A stretch of DNA of 64,000 nt from Paracoccus haematequi. GTDB lineage: Bacteria > Pseudomonadota > Alphaproteobacteria > Rhodobacterales > Rhodobacteraceae. The stretch is taken from NCBI GenBank assembly GCA_945881965.1, contig CAMCVS010000002.1, forward strand, positions 186,001 through 250,000, given 5' to 3'. The translations under genes were made by a program, and so were the position numbers. Within the stretch, counting starts at the first letter, position 1, and each line of letters opens with the position of its first letter. This document shows positions 1-8,874 of this stretch, one piece after another. Below the pieces are notes generated by a model. It did not search any database. It was not told the DNA's origin and saw only the letters and a list, made by a program, of their open reading frames with translations.

Positions 1-520
1 CTTGGGGTTCCTTTTCGCTGTCCTCGATGGCTTCGGCGAAAAAGCGACCGCAAAAGCCGATGGTATCGACCAGAATCGTCATGGTGCCTGCCACCGCGCC
101 CAAACCCACGGTAGCCACGAACAACAGCGCCCAGACCAGATCGGGCACGGTGCGCAGGAAACTGATGACGGTCTTGGCCAGAAATGCGCCGAGATTGCCG
201 AACGGCCCGACGCCGCGCGCGGCAATCCAGCCGATGGGCAGCGACAGCACAATGCCAAGCGCCGCGCCGGCAATCGCAATCTGAAACGTCTCGACGATGC
301 GCCAGAAAATCCGCGCCAGAAACGCCGGGTCAAGATTGGGTGGGGTCATGCGGTCGATCAGCCGCACCATGCTGGGCCCGCCGTCGATCAATTGTCCGGG
401 CGACGGGGCGACCTGGCCGATGGACACCAGCACGACCGCCGCCGCCGCCACGGTCAACGCAAAGGTCAGCGGCGACAGGCGCGGCAGGCGGGGTGGCAAT
501 CCCTCAGCGCGCGGCGACAC
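1..520 (-). CDS. phnE: Phosphonate ABC transporter permease PhnE (3' end outside the window)
   Basis: Inner-membrane permease of a phosphonate/phosphate-ester importer, partner of PhnC and PhnD. About 173 codons are visible and the rest lies beyond the left edge. The frame reads a hydrophobic segment near residues 17-32, a long periplasmic stretch, then LARIFWRIVETFQIAIAG and FLRTVPDLVWALLF, the latter resembling the permease loop that contacts the ATPase. I chose the GTG at 520, which overlaps phnC by 17 nt and has GAGG about six bases upstream. A TTG at 499 is the fallback start. It is the third gene of phnD-phnC-phnE. The frame is open but has no ATG near the front. Family assignment rests on position and hydrophobicity as much as on sequence. 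Confidence 0.8.
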   Translation of the reverse strand, partial: MSPRAEGLPPRLPRLSPLTFALTVAAAAVVLVSIGQVAPSPGQLIDGGPSMVRLIDRMTPPNLDPAFLARIFWRIVETFQIAIAGAALGIVLSLPIGWIAARGVGPFGNLGAFLAKTVISFLRTVPDLVWALLFVATVGLGAVAGTMTILVDTIGFCGRFFAEAIEDSEKEPQ

Positions 521-1301
521 GGAACACCTCGTCGAAATCGGCATCGGTGGTGGCGGCGGTCTGATCGAACAGCACCCGGCCCGATTTCAATGCGATGATC
601 CGGTCGGCAAAGCTGCGGGCATGGGACATGTCATGCGTCGTGAACAACAAGGTGATGCCATGTTCGGCGCACAGCGTCGCAAACAGCGCCATCACATCCA
701 GTCCGGACACCGGGTCAAGGCTGGCCGCAGGTTCATCGGCGATCAACAGCACCGGGCGGCGCACAAGGGCGCGCGCGATGGCGACGCGCTGTTGCTGGCC
801 ACCAGACAACGCATCGGCGCGCTCTGACGCCTTGTCACCCAGGTTGACCGCGTCCAGCGCGGCGCGCGCCGCCTGTCGCCAGGCTTCCGGCGCGGTCGTC
901 TGCGAAAACGCGCGCCAACTGCCGGGTTCCGACAGCATTCCGTGGATCACGTTCGACAGCACCGACCGCCGCCGCACCAGACAATGTTTCTGAAACACGA
1001 ACCCGGTCTGCCGCCGCAGCCGCAGTTTCTGCGCCGCAGCGGGCCTGCCGGTGAATGTCTCGCCAAGCGCGGTCACCTCGCCTGCGGTCACGTCATGCAG
1101 CCCGATCAGGCAGCGCAACAGCGTGGATTTGCCGCTGCCATTCGATCCGATCAGGGCCACGCGCTCGCCCTGATGGATGGTCAGATCGACGCCTTTCAGG
1201 ATTTCGACCTTTCGGTCATAGCTTTTGCGCAAGTCACGCGTCGTGATGACCGGCTCCGCCAAAGCGGTCGCCGCGTGGTCCTCGCGGACGCGGTCAAGCA
1301 T
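504..1301 (-). CDS. phnC: Phosphonate ABC transporter ATP-binding protein PhnC
   Basis: Cytoplasmic ATPase that powers phosphonate import with PhnE and the PhnD binding protein. The 265 residues contain Walker A GSNGSGKST, signature LSGGQQQR and Walker B VLLIADEP followed by the switch histidine in FTTHDMSHA. The insert between the Q-loop (FVFQKHCLV) and the signature is long, as in PhnC proteins. The ATG at 1301 was preferred over one 12 codons upstream because GGGAG lies eight bases before it. The gene follows phnD after 63 bp and overlaps phnE, so the three are probably one transcript. Confidence 0.93.
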   Translation of the reverse strand: MLDRVREDHAATALAEPVITTRDLRKSYDRKVEILKGVDLTIHQGERVALIGSNGSGKSTLLRCLIGLHDVTAGEVTALGETFTGRPAAAQKLRLRRQTGFVFQKHCLVRRRSVLSNVIHGMLSEPGSWRAFSQTTAPEAWRQAARAALDAVNLGDKASERADALSGGQQQRVAIARALVRRPVLLIADEPAASLDPVSGLDVMALFATLCAEHGITLLFTTHDMSHARSFADRIIALKSGRVLFDQTAATTDADFDEVFRVAAR

Positions 1302-1364
1302 CAACAGCACTCCCGAAGGGGGCGGGGCCCAAGACACGACTCTGTGTGGGCCCCGCCAAGACGA

Positions 1365-2228
1365 TCACTCGCCCACGAAGGATTTGGTATCGACGCCAAT
1401 GGTGGCATACATCGACCGGACGTAATCGTAGTCGCTGTCGTTGATGCCGGTGAAAAAGAACCCGCCCGCGTATTTCTGGTTGTCGTCGCCTTTCAGCACC
1501 GCCGTCATCAGGGCCTGGCCCTGTTCGACAAACGCCTTGCGCACCGTTGCCAGCACGGCAGGGTCCAGATCACGACGCGCAACCAGAATGTCATTCGGCA
1601 GGTCACGGCCACGCGCGATCACGGTGAACGCGGTTTCCGGGAACGCCTCGCGCACCGATTTCAGGTGGCTCTCGCTCATGCCGACGGCCTGGACGTCGCC
1701 ACGGATCAGGGCTTCGACGGCGACGTTACGCCCGATGATCTCGCCGGTGTAATCGGTGTTCAGGGTCAGACCCAGATCGGCCAGAACCTGTGCTGGCCCC
1801 AGATGCTGCGATGTCGAACCGATCGAGCCAAAGGTGACGCGCTTGCCGCGCAGGTCGGCCACGGATTTCACCGGACCATCCGACAGCACGACGATCTGCG
1901 AATAATAATTCGGGCGCTGCCAGCCGGCGACGATTTCCGGGTTGGCCAGTTCTTTGATCACGACATATTCTGCCGGACCGGTCAGGACCAGTTCGACCTG
2001 ACCTTGGTTGATGGCTTCGACCGCCGAGGTGCGCGACGATACCGCGAACAGTTCGATGTCATGGCCAGTGGCGGCCTCCAGCGCCGTTTCAAATGCGCCG
2101 AATTCCTGCTGCATGGCTTCGAGGCCTTCGATGTCGGTTACGGCGAAACGCAGGGTTTCGGCCAAGGCCGGAAGGGTGGTCAACAGGGCAGTGACAAGCG
2201 CCGTGGTGCCGATCAGGGTACGGATCAT
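1365..2228 (-). CDS. phnD: Phosphonate ABC transporter periplasmic substrate-binding protein PhnD
   Basis: Periplasmic receptor (287 residues) of the phosphonate importer. It begins with a signal peptide, MIRTLIGTTALVTALL followed by an Ala-Leu-Ala cleavage site near residue 23. The mature protein has the PhnD features VTDIEGLEAM, VLTGPAEYVVI and a GSTSQHLGP stretch near the ligand site. The ATG at 2228 has GGAGAG six bases upstream, and a longer ORF start lacks one. It is the first gene of the phnDCE unit and is divergent from phnM. The HutC-type operator candidate at 2248-2261 lies 20 bp upstream, so PhnF repression is likely but inferred. Confidence 0.92.
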   Translation of the reverse strand: MIRTLIGTTALVTALLTTLPALAETLRFAVTDIEGLEAMQQEFGAFETALEAATGHDIELFAVSSRTSAVEAINQGQVELVLTGPAEYVVIKELANPEIVAGWQRPNYYSQIVVLSDGPVKSVADLRGKRVTFGSIGSTSQHLGPAQVLADLGLTLNTDYTGEIIGRNVAVEALIRGDVQAVGMSESHLKSVREAFPETAFTVIARGRDLPNDILVARRDLDPAVLATVRKAFVEQGQALMTAVLKGDDNQKYAGGFFFTGINDSDYDYVRSMYATIGVDTKSFVGE

Positions 2229-2247
2229 CGTTCTCTCCGGGGTTGTT

Positions 2248-2261
2248 GCTGTATACACAGC
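2248..2261. promoter_or_regulatory. Candidate PhnF (GntR/HutC) operator between phnD and phnM
   Basis: GCTGT-ATAC-ACAGC is an inverted repeat with perfect 5 bp arms. Its core GTATACAC fits the GT-N-TA-N-AC pattern known for HutC-subfamily operators. It sits in the 120 bp divergent region between phnD and phnM, and the HutC-type regulator phnF is two genes away. Function is inferred. Confidence 0.5.
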
Positions 2262-2348
2262 GTTGTGACACTACGGCGATAGATGATTCTGGTGACAGGT
2301 CTGTGAAGGATGGCCCCCGCGCGCGCCGAAGATAAGGAGTGCAGACCC

Positions 2349-3470
2349 ATGACCGGATGGAACTTGCAAGGCGGCGAGGTGCTGCGCGGCGGCGTGATGG
2401 AACGCGCCGATCTGGCGATCAACGGCGCGCGGATCGCGGCAACAGCGCCTGCGGATGCAAGGGGCGAAGATGTCAGCGGGCTGTGGCTGTTGCCGGGGAT
2501 TGTCGATCTGCATGGTGACGCCATCGAACGCATTATCATGCCGCGCCCCGGCATCAGCTTTGCGCTGGACCTGTCGTTGGCCGAGGCGGACCGGCAGATG
2601 CTGTCGAATGGCATCACCACGGCCTATCATGGCCTGACCGTCGGCTGGGAACCGGGCCTGCGCAGCATCGCTACCGCGCGCGCCTTTGTGGCCGCGTTGC
2701 GCGCGCAAGCGGCGCAGTTGGCCTGTGACACCCGGATCAACATCCGTTGGGAAATCTTTGCTCTGGACGAGATGGCCGAAGTGGCAGGCTGGTTTGCGGA
2801 CCTGCCCGGCGCGGTGCTGTCGTTGAACGATCACACCACGGCCAATCTGGGTCTGCCCGCAACGGCGCGCAAGATCATGCGGATGGCGGATCGGTCAGGG
2901 CTGTCGCCAGAGGGTTGTGTGGCGGCGCTGGCAGACGTCGCGCTGCGTGCGCCCGAGGTGCCTGCGGCCGTGATGCAGATGGTGCAGAAGGCGCGCGCGG
3001 CGGGGCTGACCTGCTTTGCCCATGACGAGATGACCACAGAGGAACGCGCGGCGCACCGCGCGCTTGGCGTGACCGTCAGCGAATTTCCGATGACCCGCGC
3101 CACTGCCGCTGCCGCGCGCGCCGCACAGGAACCGGTGATCTTTGGCGCGCCCAACGTGCTGCGCGGTGGCAGCCAGAACAACGCTGTCGCCGCTGGCCCC
3201 GCGATGCGGGACGGGCTGGGCACGGTTCTGGCCTCGGATTACTGGTATCCGGCACCGTTGCAGGCGGCGTTTCTGCTGGCGCATGATCACGGGATGCCTT
3301 TTGGAACCGCGTGGGATTGCGTCGCGGCGAACCCGGCGGCTGCGGTTGGGTTGCAGGACCGGGGACGGTTGCTGCCCGGTTTGCGCGCCGATATCATTGC
3401 GGTCTGCCCCCGGTCGCGGTCCGTCAAGGCGGTCTGGGTGGCGGGCGCAAGGAAACTGACGCTTGCCTGA
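2349..3470 (+). CDS. phnM: Alpha-D-ribose 1-methylphosphonate 5-triphosphate diphosphatase PhnM
   Basis: Amidohydrolase-fold enzyme of the C-P lyase pathway. It removes pyrophosphate from ribose 1-methylphosphonate 5-triphosphate to give the 5-phosphate used by PhnJ. The 373 residues show LLPGIVDLHGDAIER (first metal-binding segment), AYHGLTVGWEPG, CFAHDEMT and GLRADIIAV, in the order expected for PhnM. The ATG at 2349 has AAGGAG nine bases upstream. The C-P lyase core genes phnGHIJKL are not in this window and may lie to the left of phnE. The last 8 nt overlap phnF. Confidence 0.93.
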   Translation: MTGWNLQGGEVLRGGVMERADLAINGARIAATAPADARGEDVSGLWLLPGIVDLHGDAIERIIMPRPGISFALDLSLAEADRQMLSNGITTAYHGLTVGWEPGLRSIATARAFVAALRAQAAQLACDTRINIRWEIFALDEMAEVAGWFADLPGAVLSLNDHTTANLGLPATARKIMRMADRSGLSPEGCVAALADVALRAPEVPAAVMQMVQKARAAGLTCFAHDEMTTEERAAHRALGVTVSEFPMTRATAAAARAAQEPVIFGAPNVLRGGSQNNAVAAGPAMRDGLGTVLASDYWYPAPLQAAFLLAHDHGMPFGTAWDCVAANPAAAVGLQDRGRLLPGLRADIIAVCPRSRSVKAVWVAGARKLTLA

Positions 3471-4269
3471 CACCGAGCATTTGCTGCTGACGCTGGCCGC
3501 GCCCGATTTCGACGCGCGGAGCCTGCGGCCGATCTGGAAACAGATCGCCGACCGCCTGCACGCGGCCTGCGCCGACGGGCGGCTGAACGGCGACAGCCGC
3601 TTGCCCGGTGAAAACCGCATGGCCGAGATGTTTGGCGTCACCCGCGTCACGATGCGGCGCGCGCTGGCGCGGTTGCAACAGGAAGGCATCCTGCACGCGC
3701 GCAAAGGTGTGGGCATCTTTGTGCGGCCGATGCCGCTGCGGTATCGGCTGGATCACGGCAACCGCTTTGCGGACGGGTTGAACCGGCCCGGTGCGCGCAT
3801 CGGGACAACCACATTGGACCTGACGCGGGGTGCCGCGACCCCGGACGAGGCAGAGGCGCTGCATCTGGTGCCCGGTGATCCGGTGATCCGGTTGACGCGG
3901 GTGCGTCTGGTCGATGACGCGCCGGTCTATCTGTCGCGCAAGACGTTTCCGGCGGCGCTGCTGACCGGGTTCGAGGCCGCCTATGCCGCCCGCACATCGG
4001 TGCGCGACGTGTTTCAGGCGCATGGGATTGCGACCTATAGCCGGGTGCAGACACGGGTTTCGGGCGGATTTGCCACGGATGCCGAGGCAGAGGCCCTGCG
4101 GCTAAGTCCGCGCATGCCGGTCCTGCGCACCGTGGCCCTGAATGCCGCCCTTAACGCCGCCCCGGATGGGCGGATCATCGAATACAATCGCGGCACCTGG
4201 CCGCTGACGGCGGTAGAACTGGTGTTGACCCCGCAGGGTGCCACGACGGAACTGCCGGACCGCACGTGA
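3463..4269 (+). CDS. phnF: Phosphonate-responsive GntR/HutC-family transcriptional regulator PhnF
   Basis: DNA-binding repressor of phosphonate genes. It has an N-terminal winged helix of the GntR type (residues about 20-85, with LPGENRMAEMFGVTRVTMRRA as recognition region, written here only as landmark) and a C-terminal UTRA effector domain (about 105-250, with DPVIRLTRVRLVDDAPVYL). Length 268 is slightly above the usual 240. The TTG start at 3463 overlaps the phnM stop by 8 nt and has AAGGA nine bases upstream. Translational coupling to phnM supports a role in this pathway. The likely target is the operator candidate at 2248-2261. Confidence 0.9.
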   Translation: MPDTEHLLLTLAAPDFDARSLRPIWKQIADRLHAACADGRLNGDSRLPGENRMAEMFGVTRVTMRRALARLQQEGILHARKGVGIFVRPMPLRYRLDHGNRFADGLNRPGARIGTTTLDLTRGAATPDEAEALHLVPGDPVIRLTRVRLVDDAPVYLSRKTFPAALLTGFEAAYAARTSVRDVFQAHGIATYSRVQTRVSGGFATDAEAEALRLSPRMPVLRTVALNAALNAAPDGRIIEYNRGTWPLTAVELVLTPQGATTELPDRT

Positions 4270-4290
4270 CCTTTAGGTCAGCACATGCCG

Positions 4291-7200
4291 TCAATACAGC
4301 GTGATCCAGTCGGCTTGCAGCGCGGCAAGGTTTTCCAGCATCACCACCAGATAGGCCGACATGCTGCCGGTCCCGTCCGCATCGAACGCGAGCGCCCCCT
4401 GATCATACAGGAACTGGCCCTGCGTCAGCGTCGCGCTTTGGCCGAACACAAAGTCATCGGCCCCCAGTTTGCCATTGCCCAAAGCCGTCATGCCCGCAAA
4501 GCCACTGGCATCAAAGCGCAGATAATCCTTGGCAAAGTCGGTAATGGTGTCCGCTGCGCCCTGCATTGTGAACACGAAAGTATCATTGCCGCCCCCGCCG
4601 GTCAGCGTGTCGGCCCCGGCGGCGGAATAATAGGCGGTGTTGGTGGCGTTGCCGGTGATCGTCACGCCGGTGGCGGATGTCGTATAGACCCGCTCGATGG
4701 CGGCACTGCGCAGGGCGAAATCGGCGCTGGTATAGACGCTGTCGGTTCCTGCGCCCGCCGCCTCGATCACCACGTCATCCGCGCCATTCAGGTAATAGAT
4801 GTCGTTGCCTGCGCCGCCAGCCAGTGTATCCGCCCCAGCGCCCGACGTGTAGCGCGTCAGGGTCGTGTTGCCAGTCACCGAAACGCCGGTGGTGGCGGTG
4901 ACATAGACGTATTCGACAGCGGCCGCGTTCTGGACGAAATCCCCGCTGGTATAGACCGTGTCGGTGCCTTCGCCTGTCGCCTCGACCACCACATCCCCGA
5001 CGCCGTTGACGTAATAGCGATCATGCCCCGCCCCGCCGATCAGGGTGTCTGCCCCGTCACCAGAGTAATAGCTGGTCGTCGTGCTGTTGCCTGTGACCGT
5101 GACGCCGGTGGTCGCTGTGACATAAACGCGCTCGATGATCGCGCTGCCCATTGTGTAATCGGCTGTGGTATAGACCAAATCCGTGCCTGCGGAGGCCGTC
5201 TCGATCACCACATCATCCGCGCCGTTCAGGTAATAGCTGTCGTTGCCACGGCCACCTGCCAGCGTATCGGCACCCGCGCCAGAGGTATAGCGCGTGGCGG
5301 TGTTGTTTCCATTCACGCTGACCCCTGTGGCGGCGGTGATGATCACGGTCTCGATCTCGGCGCTGCCAAACGTGAAACTGACGGTCGTGGACACGGTATC
5401 AAGGCCCTGGCCCACCGCCTCGATCACCTGATCATCGGCGTTATCCACATAGTAATAATCGTTGCCGACCCCGCCTGCCAAGGTGTCGGCCCCCACACCG
5501 CCGTCCAGCCGGTCATTGCCCTCGCCGCCCAGCAGGCTGTCATTGTTGATCGCCGTAAAGGCGGCTGTTTCGAACACCAGCGGGTTGGCGTCGGTGACGT
5601 TCTGCACGGTCAAAGCGGCGACGCCCGCCGTGGTGGTGCGGTTCGCCAGCGTCGCCGTCGCCCCGTCTGCCTGCCAGTTGGCGACAAGACCGCTGCGCGA
5701 GGCGGCATCGTCATAGGCCGCCCAGGCGTCGCGCGCGATATCCCCGGCGCTGCGGACATGGTCCCAGACCCGGATATCGCCGATGGCCCCGTCGATGACG
5801 CGGTCATGGCCCGACATCGCATAGAACTGCCAGCCCGAGGTCAGGCTGACCCCTTGGGCCACTGTGACCGTGTCGATCAGCGCGCCATCGACATAGAACT
5901 TTACCAGCCCCTCGGCGCTGGACCAGGTCACGCTGAGGCGCTTGGCCTGTGGCCCGGTCAGGATGCCTGCGGGAATTTGCGTGTCATACCGCGTGTTGTC
6001 GAAGAAATAGAAATCCAGCGTATCGGACCAGGCGCGCAGCGTGAACCGTTTCAGGGCGGTGTCCCCGCCATTGGCATAGCCAAAGATCGTGGCATTGTTG
6101 GCGGCGTTCGCGTCCAGCCGGATCATCATTTCAAGGGTCAGCGCCGCTGTGGGCATCGGGAACCCGGCGGTCTGGTCCAGCCATTGATCCGTGGTGCCAG
6201 AGACAGGCGTGCCGTCGTTCAGCCGCACCAGCGTGATATCCGTGGCCGGACGCGCGACAAAGCCCGTCTCGTCGCCCGTCAGGCTGTCATTGCCCGCCCC
6301 GCCGATCAGCGTATCCGCCCCGGACCCGCCGATCAGCGTGTCGTTGTCGGGGGTCACCACCAGCAGCGGCGCGGTGTCAGCAACGGTGCCGCCGTGGATC
6401 GTCATATCGGTGTTCAACAGCGCATCGGGCACGGCCACGCCATCGGTCGCGGTGCCGAATACGTTGATTTCCAGCACATGCAGGAACTGGTTCTGATGGT
6501 CGATCCGCACCGCGCTGATCAGCGCGGGATCGGGCAGGGTGAAAGTCAGGTTTGACCCGTAATACCCCTCGCCGCTGATGGGGGCCCATGTGTGGATCAC
6601 CGCGCCCCCCGCATCCAGCACCGATACCGTGGCCCCGTTCAGGCGGCTGCCCCAGCCGGTGATGTTCTGCACCTGCACAAATTCCACCAGCATCGGCTGA
6701 TCGAAGGAGACCAGAACCCATTCCGACGCCCCGGCGCGGGTATGGTTGGAGGTCGCGGTGTTGTTATCCAACACATTGGCGGCCCCATAGCCCGTGCTAT
6801 AAAGCGAGCTTTGCGTGGCGACAAAGGACGCGGGCATCAGGTCGGTCAGGTTGACCGCAGGGTTGGCCTGCGCCACGTCAATGACCTTGCCACCCGCCGC
6901 GTCCTGCCAGTTATGCGCCAGCCCCGCCTCGGTGCCGGTCAGGCGGGCAAAGGCGGCGACCGCGATATCCTCTGCACTGCGCGCTGTCGTGAACACGCGG
7001 ATATCGCCGACGATGCCCTGCAACACCTGCCGGGTATTGAACCCAGCGCCGACGCTGTCCTGTTCCTGCCCGATGATCAGCGTGCCGCCAGAGGCCAGCC
7101 TGCTGCCCACAGCCGCCGCATAGGTGCCGCCATGCGCCAGCGCCCCGTCGATATACAGGCTGATCGCGCCGGTATCCGCCGCCCATGTCACCGACAGGCG

Positions 7201-8703
7201 ATGCGGTTCGCCGTCCACCAGCCCGCGCGTCAGCACCCCGGTGTCATAGCGCGTCTTGCCATCAATTATGATTGCCAGATTGCCCTCTGCAGCGCCTTCG
7301 ATCAGCAATTCATTGTCGCTGCCGGGCACGGCATAGGACAGCAACGCCACCACCGAACTGGGGATGCGGGTGATCTCGATCAGCATTTCGACGGTAAAGG
7401 CCGCGCCGGACAGGGCCTGCACCTCGCTGCGCGACAGGAACTGATCGCGGGTCAGCGGGTCTTGGTTGATGGCGATGCCGGTGAAATCGCGGGGATTGCG
7501 CGCTGTGACAGGGGCCACATCCTCGCCGCCATAAATGATGTCGTTCCCGGTGCCGCCCAGGATCCGGTTGGCGACCTCGTTGCCACGGATCTTGTCGTTA
7601 CCGGTGCCGCCAATCCCGTTCTCGATCACCGCGCCATAGGCGATGGCGACGTTATAGGTTTCCAGCCCGGTGGAACTGAACCCGCCCTGACGCAGGTCCA
7701 TCACTGTGGCGGTCGCGAACCCCGAAAAATCCAGCGTATCGCGCCCCGCGCCATCCCAGATCGCAAAGGCCGATGTCATGTCATCCGCCGTGAACGTGTA
7801 GGCCGCGCGCCCGGTGTTCGAATTGAAGCCATAGACGGTATTGCCCGCCCGAGTGCTGTAGTTGGCGCCGTATTCGATTTGCAACGCCAGAATGTCATGC
7901 AGCATCAGCGTCGCGGCTGACCCGTCGAACGCGCCGCCCGTTGTTTCCGCTCCCAGATAGGACATGACCGAATACTGCTGGCTGTCGTTCCAGACCACGG
8001 CCTGCGTCAGGTAATCCACCGCGCCGTTGTAGTTGCCCGGATGCGCCAGCCCGACGGAATGGCCGATTTCATGCAGGATGGTGTTATAGACATAGCTGCC
8101 CGCCTGAATGTCGCCCGCTGTCCAGGGATAGCCGATGGCATTGTGCACCGTGCCGCTGGACGGGTAACTGGCCCAGCCGCCACCGCCGAACTGGCCTTCG
8201 ATGTTCTTGAACAGGATGTTCGCGGTGGCGCTGTCGGTGGCCTCGACGAAGGTCAGCCCGGACAATTCGCTGAACAGGTCAAGGATGTCGCGCGCCACGG
8301 CCTGATATCCGGCATCAAAGGCGGCATAGCCTGCGTCGATCAGCGCGGCATCAAAGGTATAGCTGACGGTCAGGGCGGCGGTGAAATCGGCCCAGGTGCC
8401 GCCGGGGCGCGCGATCTGCACGGCGGACTCGTAGGACGACAGGATCGGCAGGCCATTGGGCATCACCATGCCCACCAGCCCCGACAGCGGGTTCGAAATG
8501 TCCAGCAGGAACCCCTGTGCATCCAGTTGCACGATCCCGGTGGCATCGGGGGCAACGGCGGCATGTTGCACCTCTGGCGCGGCGCACATCGCACAGCCGC
8601 AGCCATCCATCACCAGAAACACGGCCTCTGTTGCGGTCGCGGTTGCCTCGCGGGTCGTGATGGCAAGCGCGGTTTCACCGGGGATCAGGGTTTGAATGGA
8701 CAT
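4291..8703 (-). CDS. Secreted serralysin-like M10 metalloprotease with RTX, LamG and discoidin-like modules
   Basis: Probable type I secreted, calcium-dependent exoprotease of 1,470 residues. The N-terminal third is a metzincin protease: zinc motif HEIGHSVGLAHP at residues 211-222 and Met-turn SVMSYL about 30 residues later. Next come a short RTX region (about 365-405), a LamG/concanavalin-like domain (about 430-585), a discoidin-like F5/8C domain (about 620-745), RTX nonapeptides (about 780-805) and a second LamG domain (about 835-1000). Four 73-residue RTX repeats follow (about 1081-1373), then a C-terminal segment ending in a hydrophobic LQADWITLY-type tail. There is no Sec signal, as expected for type I export. 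No HlyB/HlyD/TolC genes lie nearby. The ATG at 8703 lacks a clear ribosome site, and an ATG 13 codons upstream is possible. Confidence 0.88.
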   Translation of the reverse strand: MSIQTLIPGETALAITTREATATATEAVFLVMDGCGCAMCAAPEVQHAAVAPDATGIVQLDAQGFLLDISNPLSGLVGMVMPNGLPILSSYESAVQIARPGGTWADFTAALTVSYTFDAALIDAGYAAFDAGYQAVARDILDLFSELSGLTFVEATDSATANILFKNIEGQFGGGGWASYPSSGTVHNAIGYPWTAGDIQAGSYVYNTILHEIGHSVGLAHPGNYNGAVDYLTQAVVWNDSQQYSVMSYLGAETTGGAFDGSAATLMLHDILALQIEYGANYSTRAGNTVYGFNSNTGRAAYTFTADDMTSAFAIWDGAGRDTLDFSGFATATVMDLRQGGFSSTGLETYNVAIAYGAVIENGIGGTGNDKIRGNEVANRILGGTGNDIIYGGEDVAPVTARNPRDFTGIAINQDPLTRDQFLSRSEVQALSGAAFTVEMLIEITRIPSSVVALLSYAVPGSDNELLIEGAAEGNLAIIIDGKTRYDTGVLTRGLVDGEPHRLSVTWAADTGAISLYIDGALAHGGTYAAAVGSRLASGGTLIIGQEQDSVGAGFNTRQVLQGIVGDIRVFTTARSAEDIAVAAFARLTGTEAGLAHNWQDAAGGKVIDVAQANPAVNLTDLMPASFVATQSSLYSTGYGAANVLDNNTATSNHTRAGASEWVLVSFDQPMLVEFVQVQNITGWGSRLNGATVSVLDAGGAVIHTWAPISGEGYYGSNLTFTLPDPALISAVRIDHQNQFLHVLEINVFGTATDGVAVPDALLNTDMTIHGGTVADTAPLLVVTPDNDTLIGGSGADTLIGGAGNDSLTGDETGFVARPATDITLVRLNDGTPVSGTTDQWLDQTAGFPMPTAALTLEMMIRLDANAANNATIFGYANGGDTALKRFTLRAWSDTLDFYFFDNTRYDTQIPAGILTGPQAKRLSVTWSSAEGLVKFYVDGALIDTVTVAQGVSLTSGWQFYAMSGHDRVIDGAIGDIRVWDHVRSAGDIARDAWAAYDDAASRSGLVANWQADGATATLANRTTTAGVAALTVQNVTDANPLVFETAAFTAINNDSLLGGEGNDRLDGGVGADTLAGGVGNDYYYVDNADDQVIEAVGQGLDTVSTTVSFTFGSAEIETVIITAATGVSVNGNNTATRYTSGAGADTLAGGRGNDSYYLNGADDVVIETASAGTDLVYTTADYTMGSAIIERVYVTATTGVTVTGNSTTTSYYSGDGADTLIGGAGHDRYYVNGVGDVVVEATGEGTDTVYTSGDFVQNAAAVEYVYVTATTGVSVTGNTTLTRYTSGAGADTLAGGAGNDIYYLNGADDVVIEAAGAGTDSVYTSADFALRSAAIERVYTTSATGVTITGNATNTAYYSAAGADTLTGGGGNDTFVFTMQGAADTITDFAKDYLRFDASGFAGMTALGNGKLGADDFVFGQSATLTQGQFLYDQGALAFDADGTGSMSAYLVVMLENLAALQADWITLY
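4585..5460 (-). repeat. Four tandem 219 bp repeats encoding 73-residue RTX units
   Basis: Within the RTX protease gene four units of exactly 219 bp follow one another, with equivalent bases at 4585, 4804, 5023, 5242 and 5461. Each encodes one GADTLxGGxGND calcium-binding nonapeptide, a YYLNGADDVVIE-like segment and a YVTATTGVTVTGN-like segment. The units are diverged in sequence but do not vary in length. Confidence 0.9.
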
Positions 8704-8874
8704 GACGGGGCTCACACAGACTGGGCCGCGAACGGCACGCATGACGGGACAGGGCTTGGCGGTGGGCAGGAATCGACAGGGTCAGGAATTGCGCAAGGTT
8801 AAAGCGCGGGAATACGGCAGCACTATGACTTTGCGCGCGCGGGTTGGGTCAAGGCCGCAACCTGTGGCACATGA

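Noticed and set aside
57-600. Several short plus-strand frames opposite phnE and phnC
   Set aside because: Shadow frames with no conserved motifs, while the minus strand carries clear transporter sequence.
4267-4280. Palindrome TGACCTTTAGGTCA after phnF
   Set aside because: It includes the phnF stop codon, has only 6 bp arms and a 2 bp loop with no T-run, so it is too weak to call a terminator or operator.
4585-5460. CRISPR-like regular repeat spacing
   Set aside because: The 219 bp units are coding RTX repeats in frame with the protease gene, without short identical repeats and unique spacers.
4285-6555. Open frame of 756 codons on the plus strand opposite the RTX protease
   Set aside because: Its internal repeats mirror the 219 bp repeat tract on the coding strand. 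There is no domain or ribosome site.
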